From positions 181,264 to 245,263 of the forward strand of contig JAHXIV010000013.1 in assembly GCA_025655455.1 (NCBI GenBank): a stretch of 64,000 nucleotides of DNA, in the 5' to 3' direction. Under the pieces are notes generated by a model. The model was not told where the DNA came from and did not search any database. It worked only from the letters and a program-made list of their open reading frames with translations. Positions within the stretch are counted from its first letter, which is position 1; each line of letters opens with the position of its first letter. Below are positions 30,646 through 38,836 of this stretch, piece by piece. The DNA is from a gamma proteobacterium symbiont of Taylorina sp. GTDB taxonomy: Bacteria > Pseudomonadota > Gammaproteobacteria > GRL18. The position numbers were made by a program, and so were the translations under genes.

Positions 30646-32757
30646 CTAAGCAACCGGAATCTCGATCCGCATACAGATTCCATCTTCAACATTCTCTATA
30701 CTGATTGTACCATTTAAATGTTTCTCTACAATGGTTTTTGACATATAAAGCCCCAGTCCCGCCCCATTTTTTTTATCTTTCGTGGAAAAATATGGCTCAA
30801 ATATCTTGTCGATAATGGCTTTATCAATCCCTCCGCCATTATCACAAATCGTAGTTATAATATGCTCTGCTGCATCGTGAATCACTACATCAATTCTGCG
30901 ATCTTTAGTACGATTCTCCAGCAAAGCCTCTTTGGAATTTTTCAGCAGATTGATATAAACCTGTAATAATTCACGAGAAAAGGTGGTGATCTTACGACAA
31001 TTATTATTTTTGACAGACAAAGTGATCAGACTATTTTCCAGACTTTTACCAATAATGGTCTCGGCCTCAGCCATCACGTCTCCCAGTTCAACTTCATCAG
31101 TTTCTTTATTGGGACGGAAAAAATTACGAAAATCATCAATTGTCTGTGACAGATGATCTGTCTGTTTTAATATACTCTGCGCATATTCTTTAAAGGCAGG
31201 TGTTGAAACATCATCCAGTTCAATATCCACCAGCATATTATTGGCTCCCATGGCAATTACCGTAATGGGCTGACGCCATTGATGGGCAATCATACCAATC
31301 ATCTCTCCCATAGCAGCATGACGGGACTGGGCAATCATGATTTCTTCTTGTTCATGCAGTTCCAGCTCTAATTGTTTGAGCTGAGAAATATCAGTATGGA
31401 AACCCACCATACGAATTGCATGACCATTTTGGTCAAAAATAGTCTTGCCGCGAGCCAGTATCCACATCCAGTGCCCGTCTTTGTGTTGCAGACGGTGAAT
31501 ATTTTCTAATAAGCGACCTGGTTCCTGCTGAGCCTGTAATACTTCACGTTTAGCTTGATCAATATCATCAGGGTGTACCCGAACTGACCATGATTTATAA
31601 TCATTATTTAGTTCTTTATCGGTATAACCCAGCATTGATTTCCATTTTTTTGAGAAAAACACCTTATTGCTGTTAAGATCCCAGTCCCACAGACCATCCT
31701 CGGTACCATTGATAGCATATTCATATTGTTCCCGTGTTTCATCCAGCCGGTAAACCACCCGTGCAATAATCCATGCCACATAGATCAATAAACTCAAAGT
31801 AATAAAACCAATGAATAAAGTCCAGTTTCTTAATTCTTTGATTGATGCATAGGCTTCATCTGTATCCTGCTTGACCACCAGACCCAAACGTGAAAAAGGG
31901 AGATAACGCCAGGCCGCCAGTACCTCATTACCACGATAGTCAGTAACAATTCCAGTGCCTGAATCACCCTGAACGGCTTTCTGAATAGCGATGCCATTAG
32001 CTGAACCTGAAGGTACAGACTGCTTAAATGCCGTTTTTGGATCATGACGTAGCAGATTAAGAAAAAGTGCTTTTCCTGCAACTTGTGAAGCAATAATTAC
32101 CTCACCGGTTTGCCCCAAGCCACTATAGCTCTGAAGTAATTGATACATTTCAGTGGTATCGATCTGAATAGCCAGAACACCGATAATTTTTCCCTCATAA
32201 AGTATGGCATCAGCCATAAAAGCTGCCGGTTCAAGCGAGGGTTCATAATAGTGAAAATCTGACATACCTGAGTCACTAAAATTTAAGGCACTCTTAAATA
32301 CTTTAGCCAGCTCACTATGTTTATAGGGACCACTGATAAGATTGGTATTTAGATCAACTTCTTTTCTGATAGAAAAAATAATATCACCCTCAGGTGTAAT
32401 CATAAAAATGTCATAAAAATGGTTCGTATCAAGTAACGGAGCTAAAAACTGATCATATGATTTTGCCTTTTGAATAAAATATGGAGAATTGATGCCCTTT
32501 TCCAGATAGGCAGCAAATAACCTGGGGGCTTTTTCAGACAATAATGAATTACTCGAAACTCGTCTGAGTTCCTTTCTGGTATGAAAAAACTCATGGTGAA
32601 TACTGATGGCCTGGCGTTTGGCATGAACTTTCAGATCATCCAGTATTTCATTTTGAATTGTCACAACTGCATGCTTATAGTTCATATAACTGACAATCAC
32701 AAAGGGAAGCAATCCTGCCAGCAGCAGCAATAGAGTGACTTTTTTTACAATAGTCAT
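30646..32757 (-). CDS. Sensor histidine kinase with extracytoplasmic Cache-like and PAS domains
   Basis: N-terminal TM, ~250 aa extracytoplasmic region, PAS (YEYAINGTEDGLWDWDLNSNKVFFS), kinase core AQSRHAAMGEMIGMIAHQWRQPITVIAMGANN..GLGLYMSKTIVEKHLNG. Confidence 0.9.
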   Translation of the reverse strand: MTIVKKVTLLLLLAGLLPFVIVSYMNYKHAVVTIQNEILDDLKVHAKRQAISIHHEFFHTRKELRRVSSNSLLSEKAPRLFAAYLEKGINSPYFIQKAKSYDQFLAPLLDTNHFYDIFMITPEGDIIFSIRKEVDLNTNLISGPYKHSELAKVFKSALNFSDSGMSDFHYYEPSLEPAAFMADAILYEGKIIGVLAIQIDTTEMYQLLQSYSGLGQTGEVIIASQVAGKALFLNLLRHDPKTAFKQSVPSGSANGIAIQKAVQGDSGTGIVTDYRGNEVLAAWRYLPFSRLGLVVKQDTDEAYASIKELRNWTLFIGFITLSLLIYVAWIIARVVYRLDETREQYEYAINGTEDGLWDWDLNSNKVFFSKKWKSMLGYTDKELNNDYKSWSVRVHPDDIDQAKREVLQAQQEPGRLLENIHRLQHKDGHWMWILARGKTIFDQNGHAIRMVGFHTDISQLKQLELELHEQEEIMIAQSRHAAMGEMIGMIAHQWRQPITVIAMGANNMLVDIELDDVSTPAFKEYAQSILKQTDHLSQTIDDFRNFFRPNKETDEVELGDVMAEAETIIGKSLENSLITLSVKNNNCRKITTFSRELLQVYINLLKNSKEALLENRTKDRRIDVVIHDAAEHIITTICDNGGGIDKAIIDKIFEPYFSTKDKKNGAGLGLYMSKTIVEKHLNGTISIENVEDGICMRIEIPVA

Positions 32758-32758
32758 A

Positions 32759-34066
32759 TTATCGTTCTCCCTGTGCGTTCAGCAAGGATTTTGCCCACTG
32801 TTCGTCCCAGCCATTATAGAAAGACTGCAGTAAGTGTTCCCATTGATTTTTTGTACGACTGGGGGGATAGATAATAGGAGTCACCCTTTTATCAGACTGC
32901 CATACCATCTTAAAACTACCGTCACCCTGTACTCTGCCAAGCCGGGACTTTTTCCACACATGTCTATTATGACTGGCAATATAGACCATCCCTTGAGGGG
33001 CACGATAACTTTCACTTAAAGTAGCTGAGAGCACATCAGTAATAGTAATATTACCAACATTGTTAACTGCATTAGCCCAGAGATTGACTGCGATATAAGC
33101 AGACTCCATTGGATCGCTCAGTATCTGATCCCTTCCAAAGCGCTGTCTGAATGCGTTGATAAAGGCCTTATTCTCATCACTATCGATACTTTGGAAGTAA
33201 TTCCAGGCAGCATAGTGTCCCTGCATATTCTGCACACCAATCTGCATGACCTCCTGCTCAGTCACACTATAGGAAATGACCGGGATCTGCTCAGCACGGA
33301 TGCCGGCTTTATGCAGTGCCTTAAAGAAAGCAATATTGCTTTCACCATTGATAGTATTCAAAATCATATCGGATTTTGATGCTATAATCTGCTCAACTAT
33401 GGCATCAAACTGATCACTGCCCAGCGGCCGATACGCTTCACCAAGCACCTCAGCGCCCAGAGCTTTGGCATAATCATTAATAATGGCATTGGCAGCACGT
33501 GGAAAGATGGTGTCCGAACCCACCAGAAACAGTGTATTACCGAATTTTTCTATCAACCAGTGCAAACCGGGAATGATCTGCTGGCTTGGGTTTGCCCCCG
33601 TATAGATAATATGCTTTGAAATTTCCAGACCCTCGTATTGCAAAGGATAAAACAGCAGATGATTGTGGGCTTCAATAATCGGTTTGATAGTTTTACGACA
33701 GGCGGAAGTCCAACAGCCGAAAATCACCGCCACTTTTTCTTTTGTAATTAATCGCTCGGCCTCTCTGGCAAAGACTGACCAATCTGATTGACCATCGACA
33801 ATAATCGGCTCGATTTGACGCCCCAGCAGACCTCCTGATGCATTGATCTGTTCAATCGCCAGTAACGTAGCATCTGCAACTGAACGTTCACTGATTGCCA
33901 TAGTACCGCTGAGTGAGTGCAGTATCCCCACTTTAATGGGATCTTTGAAAGACATCGGTGCTTTGAGCATAAACCACCCGAACATAAATGCCATCATCAA
34001 CACCGCCAGCAAAACCATCAGGCCGCGTCTTTCAATTGCTTTATTATCAGCACTGCTTGGTTTCAT
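32759..34066 (-). CDS. Membrane-anchored UrtA/AmiC-like periplasmic binding protein
   Basis: TM anchor then IKVGILHSLSGTMAISERSVADATLLAIEQINASGGLLGRQIEPIIVDGQSD...GCWTSACRKTIKPI...LLFYPLQYEG; no transporter genes adjacent. Confidence 0.85.
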   Translation of the reverse strand: MKPSSADNKAIERRGLMVLLAVLMMAFMFGWFMLKAPMSFKDPIKVGILHSLSGTMAISERSVADATLLAIEQINASGGLLGRQIEPIIVDGQSDWSVFAREAERLITKEKVAVIFGCWTSACRKTIKPIIEAHNHLLFYPLQYEGLEISKHIIYTGANPSQQIIPGLHWLIEKFGNTLFLVGSDTIFPRAANAIINDYAKALGAEVLGEAYRPLGSDQFDAIVEQIIASKSDMILNTINGESNIAFFKALHKAGIRAEQIPVISYSVTEQEVMQIGVQNMQGHYAAWNYFQSIDSDENKAFINAFRQRFGRDQILSDPMESAYIAVNLWANAVNNVGNITITDVLSATLSESYRAPQGMVYIASHNRHVWKKSRLGRVQGDGSFKMVWQSDKRVTPIIYPPSRTKNQWEHLLQSFYNGWDEQWAKSLLNAQGER

Positions 34067-34088
34067 GCTTTGTTTTCTCCCGCTGCGA

Positions 34089-35576
34089 TTACACCTCTGT
34101 TTTTTCCATAATAGGAATCGCTATTTTAAAACATACTCCCTTCTCTTTATTCGCAACCTCAAGACTGCCCTGCAGGTGTTTTTCAACAATGGTTTTAGAC
34201 ATATACAATCCAAGTCCCGTACCAATTGTTTCACCCTTGGTGGTAAAATAGGGATCAAATATCCTGTCAATGATCGCTGTATCAATACCACCACCATTAT
34301 CACAGATGGTAGTAATAACATGCTCATTATCATCAGCTATCAGTACATCAATCCAGCCATTCTCTATTACATTATCAACCAATGCCTCTTTGGCATTTTT
34401 AAGCAGATTAATATAAACCTGCAGTAATTCACGTGAATAGGTTTTTACTATATAACCATTACTGTGTCTGATAGTGAGTTTAATATTACTATGCTCCAGG
34501 CTTTTGCCAATGATTTTTTCAGCTTCATACATCACCTGTTCAAGTCTGACTTCATCTTTTTCTCTATCAGGACGAAAAAAGTTTCTGAAGTCATCAATGG
34601 TGGTGGAAAGGTATTCTGTTTGTTTGAGTATACTATACGACTGATCCTTGATACTCTTATCACTCACATTCTCCAGTTCAACATCTGCCAGCATATTATT
34701 AGCACCCATAGCAATCACTGTAATCGGCTGCCGCCATTGATGCGCTATCATGGCAATCATTTCACCCATAGCAGCATGACGGGATTGCGCCAGCATGATT
34801 TCATCTTTTCTGTGATTTTCCTGTTCCAGTCTGTGCTGTTCGAGCAATGATTTTTTTGCATTGCTATAGGTATAAAATAAACCGATAATAACAATAATAT
34901 AAAAAACCAGATACACAGCTATCAGTTTATAAACCGCACTAGAGGTATCATTATTATATTTTTTCATGGGAATCGTGACAGAAACACCACCACGGATATC
35001 ACCGACTTTATAGCCCTGATGAGCATGGCATTTTAAGCAGGTTTTTTTAACCACCAGTGCTTTCATATAATAGATATAGTCTTGTCCCTCTTTGGCAACA
35101 AACTCATGCAGCTCTGTCTGCTGACCCTGATCAAATAATTTTAAAGCTTTGATTTCCCAGTCACTGGGCTTATTGTTCGGATTGAGTAATTTTAAACTGG
35201 TAATATGCCCTTTTGCACCATACATTCCTTCATAGTCCATCAATTGCCGCAGGGCATAGGCAGGATTCATCAAGGTCAGTTTTTTACCGCTGGTCGTCAC
35301 CAGATCACGGTCTTTGATATGGGCAAGATAAGGATTCGGAGGAGTTCTTTTGGTGGGTGTCACATAAACACCGCCATGACTGGCAATCCACTTTCTGAAC
35401 ATCAGATCTTTAATAAATGAATTTTTGGCATGTTCTAAAGCTGCGCTTTTATGATGTTCAATCTCATGGTAAATCCCCGATGCCAGAGAAATAGTAATCA
35501 CAGCCATTAAAATCAGCAAAATAGAAAGATAGTGCTGTTTTAATTTTTTTTGCTTGAAGGTAATTGATTCATTCAT
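34089..35576 (-). CDS. Sensor histidine kinase with DUF3365-like heme-binding (CxxCH) periplasmic domain
   Basis: TCLKCHAHQGYKVGDIRGGVSVTIPM; kinase core AQSRHAAMGEMIAMIAHQWRQPITVIAMGANN. Start probably MNESITFK (35576) rather than 35615. Confidence 0.86.
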   Translation of the reverse strand: MNESITFKQKKLKQHYLSILLILMAVITISLASGIYHEIEHHKSAALEHAKNSFIKDLMFRKWIASHGGVYVTPTKRTPPNPYLAHIKDRDLVTTSGKKLTLMNPAYALRQLMDYEGMYGAKGHITSLKLLNPNNKPSDWEIKALKLFDQGQQTELHEFVAKEGQDYIYYMKALVVKKTCLKCHAHQGYKVGDIRGGVSVTIPMKKYNNDTSSAVYKLIAVYLVFYIIVIIGLFYTYSNAKKSLLEQHRLEQENHRKDEIMLAQSRHAAMGEMIAMIAHQWRQPITVIAMGANNMLADVELENVSDKSIKDQSYSILKQTEYLSTTIDDFRNFFRPDREKDEVRLEQVMYEAEKIIGKSLEHSNIKLTIRHSNGYIVKTYSRELLQVYINLLKNAKEALVDNVIENGWIDVLIADDNEHVITTICDNGGGIDTAIIDRIFDPYFTTKGETIGTGLGLYMSKTIVEKHLQGSLEVANKEKGVCFKIAIPIMEKTEV

Positions 35577-35637
35577 TTTTTGACCAGTTACACGCATTGA
35601 TGCAGTTCGTTGCACTCAGTGCATCCTACAACATGAT

Positions 35638-35815
35638 ACCTCTTGAGTAACAAAAAATTGGCACAAATAATTTTAAGCCATTTTAATGTTACTAAAAATA
35701 ATTCGTGCCAATTTATTTGGCTGCGGGCACTTCTAAGTAACAAAAATGTGTCCTCCATCATTTATAGAAATTTTATGTTACTACAAATGATGTTGGCTGA
35801 AGACTCTTGAAGAAT
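35638..35815. repeat. Hairpin-array repeat, copy 1 (inverted relative to copy 2)
   Basis: Alternating AGTAAC/GTTACT motifs at 35646, 35688, 35736, 35777; 35644-35720 nearly identical to the reverse complement of 55980-56056. Confidence 0.88.
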
Positions 35816-35951
35816 TATGAGTATATGTGACCCCGGTTATGCTTAATATTTTGGACTATTTCGAAAAGTCTACTACTTTAGTACAAATTTAACAATGACA
35901 TAGATCGGATATTAGTGTAAGATTTTTTAAACCTATTAGATATTTGTAATA

Positions 35952-36845
35952 ATGAAAAAAACCATTGAAAAATTTATTCATTATCTTAAAGTTGAACGTC
36001 AACTTTCACCTCATACACTGAGTGCTTATCAACGCGATCTGACTCAGGCTGCAGAATACTTTGCTGAACTGGAGATTGATTGCTGGTTTGGTATTAATAG
36101 CCACCAATATCGTGCCTATATCGCCAGACAGCATCGTAAAAACTGCTCCGGAAAAACAATTCAACGACAACTCTCCTCACTGCGCCGCTTATATGAATTC
36201 CTGATCAAAGAACAACTGGTAACAAACAATCCACTGAAAGGCCTTAAAGCCCCAAAAACCGGGCGTAAGCTGCCCAAAGCACCGGATATAGAACAAATTG
36301 AGCATTTATTACAGAACACTGATAATGATACATTACACGTCAGAGACAGGGCAATGTTTGAGCTGATCTACTCATCAGGCTTGCGCTTATCTGAACTGAC
36401 CGGGGTGGATTGTATTGATATTAAATTTCAGGATAAACAATTAAGAGTGCTGGGTAAGGGTAATAAAGAACGTGAACTCCCTATCGGCAGAAAAGCAATT
36501 GAGGCTTTAAGGCAATGGATAAAAGTCAGAGCTAACCTGGCCAAATCTGACGAACAGGCTCTGTTTGTCTCGCGTTTTGGCACCCGCATCTCACAGCGTG
36601 GTGTACAGCAGCGTCTGGAAAAAATGGCTATCGAACATGGCCTGCCCATTCATCTGCATCCCCACATGTTACGCCATTCCTTCGCCAGTCATCTGCTGGA
36701 ATCCAGTGGTGATCTCAGGGCAGTACAGGAATTACTGGGACATGCCGATATTTCAACCACACAGATCTATACTCATCTGGATTTCCAACATCTGGCTGAA
36801 GTCTATGACAAGGCTCACCCCAGGGCCAGAAAAAAGAAAATTTGA
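35952..36845 (+). CDS. xerC: Site-specific tyrosine recombinase XerC
   Basis: FIHYLKVERQLSPHTLSAYQRDL; SGLRLSELTG; HPHMLRHSFASHLLESSGDLRAVQELLGHADISTTQIYTHLDF. Confidence 0.95.
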   Translation: MKKTIEKFIHYLKVERQLSPHTLSAYQRDLTQAAEYFAELEIDCWFGINSHQYRAYIARQHRKNCSGKTIQRQLSSLRRLYEFLIKEQLVTNNPLKGLKAPKTGRKLPKAPDIEQIEHLLQNTDNDTLHVRDRAMFELIYSSGLRLSELTGVDCIDIKFQDKQLRVLGKGNKERELPIGRKAIEALRQWIKVRANLAKSDEQALFVSRFGTRISQRGVQQRLEKMAIEHGLPIHLHPHMLRHSFASHLLESSGDLRAVQELLGHADISTTQIYTHLDFQHLAEVYDKAHPRARKKKI

Positions 36846-36880
36846 AAGTTGCTGATTATTCATCTATATTTAGTCTATTC

Positions 36881-36924
36881 GGGGTCAGAGTCAAATGGCA
36901 CAAGCACCATTTGACTCCGCCCCC
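36881..36924. repeat. REP-like hairpin of the same GGGGTCRGAGTCAAATG family
   Basis: ggggtcagagtcaaatgg cacaagca ccatttgactccgcccc, imperfect inverted repeat. Confidence 0.85.
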
Positions 36925-36926
36925 TG

Positions 36927-38834
36927 TTGAATATAACAAAGAATTTATCATTGAAAAAAAACTCTATCACATCCATTAAACACTCAATTCTTCTGCCGCT
37001 CGGGAGTTTTTATATTATTATTGTGGTGTTATTTTTCATGGCCGTTTATTTTATAGAAACAGACAATCAAAAAACCAAATCACTGGAAATTCTAAACAAT
37101 ATCGAACAAAGTTTTTTACGTAAAATAGATGATACTGCTCACCTGCTCTCCAGCCAGATCTATGTGATTGAACAAAGTCAGTGTATTCAAACAGCACTGT
37201 CTCAGGAAAATATATCAGAGCGTAAAAATAAATTACTTTTCTGCAGTCAAAAGTTTTTTTCAATTCTTGAAGATATGTTCCTTGTTACAGAAATCAATTA
37301 TTTTTCTGATAAGCAAAAGTATCTATTGCGTATTAACAATTCAGATGACGAATTTATTGGCGGATATTATGACACTATTCATCAGCCTGATGACTCTTCT
37401 CTTAAACAAGCTAAAGCCGATGGTTTTGTTCAAACCAGAGCTATTAATACCAATGAATTAAGTTATGGAATACAACTCAGCCATGATACTGCTGAAGAAC
37501 AGTCAAAATTAAGACTCGTTACTTCAAGAATAATCAACTCAGAATCTCTGCCCCCTGTCTATATTGAAATTAAGTTAGATATTTCTCTGCTGCTTGACAG
37601 CATTGAAAATACGGAAAATATTTCTTTATTGACCATTATTGAAAAAGAGAAGATGCAGCAGGATCATATTGATAATAAAGTACATCAACATAGTATTAAT
37701 TTTGCTGAATTATCGGGACATACTATTATCTATGGGGAAGATTTTCTCGATATCTCCAATAGCCATGAATTAAATGAACTCAGCCAGCAGCTCAGTAATA
37801 CACAGAAGCAGCAAATCGTTAATCAGATTGTACTGAACGGGGAATACTATAGTGCCGGTAATTTTATTCTACTGGATGAAGGCGGGCATAATATCGGACA
37901 TATTATTTCTCTCCAAAATAATACCAGGGATGTTCAAGCCCTCAATCAGCTCTATTCAGAACTGATTATTATTATCAGTATTTTAAGTCTCACCCTGTTT
38001 TTTATTTTTAATCGTTATCTGAGTCAGATTGATGCCCGTTTAACGACTGCCTATACTGCATTACTGGATGAAATTGAAGAAAATAAAAAAGCCCATGAAC
38101 AAATCAAGGCTCAGGATAAGCTAATTATGGTGCAGTCACGCCATGCAGCCATGGGAGAAATGATCTCCATGATTGCTCATCAGTGGCGGCAGCCGCTCAG
38201 TGTAATTGCGATGCAAGCCAATAATATTCTGGCTGATCTTGAGTTCGATGAACTGCAGGCTCACACACTTAATAAAGAGATGAACGATATACTGCATCAG
38301 ACTCAGCATCTTTCAAAAACCATTGATGACTTTAGAGAGTTTTTCAGGCCCGGAAAGAACAAAGAGGAGTGTCTTGCACAGGATGTGATGGAAGAATGTT
38401 TCACCATTATCGGTAAGAGTCTGGAAAACAATAATATTGAAATACTCAAAAATTATCAAAATGATCGGCTTTTATTAATCTACAGCAGGGAATTATTACA
38501 GGTTTTAGTTAATATAGTGAAAAACGCTAAAGATGTTTTAGTTGAGAAGAAAGAAACTGATCGTCAGCTCAGTGTTGAAATCTTTGAGAAAAAACTTGAA
38601 AAAAATCAATATCTGCAGATTTCTATTACAGATAATGCCGGTGGTGTCAAAGAAGAGCTGCAGCATAAGATATTTGAACCTTATTTTTCAACCAAGGGGG
38701 TTCAGTCCGGTACAGGACTGGGCTTATATATGTCAAAACTGATTATTGAAAAACATATGAATGGAAAAATTGCTGTGCATAATATTAATGATGGTGCACA
38801 ATTTACCATACAATTACCCGTAGACGGGCATTAA
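36927..38834 (+). CDS. Sensor histidine kinase (two-TM periplasmic sensor)
   Basis: Kinase core VQSRHAAMGEMISMIAHQWRQPLSVIAMQANN..GTGLGLYMSKLIIEKHMNG. The ORF-track start is a TTG directly after the hairpin; the true start is uncertain. Confidence 0.87.
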   Translation: MNITKNLSLKKNSITSIKHSILLPLGSFYIIIVVLFFMAVYFIETDNQKTKSLEILNNIEQSFLRKIDDTAHLLSSQIYVIEQSQCIQTALSQENISERKNKLLFCSQKFFSILEDMFLVTEINYFSDKQKYLLRINNSDDEFIGGYYDTIHQPDDSSLKQAKADGFVQTRAINTNELSYGIQLSHDTAEEQSKLRLVTSRIINSESLPPVYIEIKLDISLLLDSIENTENISLLTIIEKEKMQQDHIDNKVHQHSINFAELSGHTIIYGEDFLDISNSHELNELSQQLSNTQKQQIVNQIVLNGEYYSAGNFILLDEGGHNIGHIISLQNNTRDVQALNQLYSELIIIISILSLTLFFIFNRYLSQIDARLTTAYTALLDEIEENKKAHEQIKAQDKLIMVQSRHAAMGEMISMIAHQWRQPLSVIAMQANNILADLEFDELQAHTLNKEMNDILHQTQHLSKTIDDFREFFRPGKNKEECLAQDVMEECFTIIGKSLENNNIEILKNYQNDRLLLIYSRELLQVLVNIVKNAKDVLVEKKETDRQLSVEIFEKKLEKNQYLQISITDNAGGVKEELQHKIFEPYFSTKGVQSGTGLGLYMSKLIIEKHMNGKIAVHNINDGAQFTIQLPVDGH

Positions 38835-38836
38835 TA

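Noticed and set aside
33843-34427. 194-aa plus-strand ORF antisense to the kinase/PBP junction
   Set aside because: Spans two well-supported minus-strand genes; Ser/Asn/Ile-rich shadow translation
35952-36845. xerC as a phage or genomic-island integrase
   Set aside because: Sequence and the nearby dapF-DUF484 genes fit housekeeping XerC; no att duplications or phage genes seen
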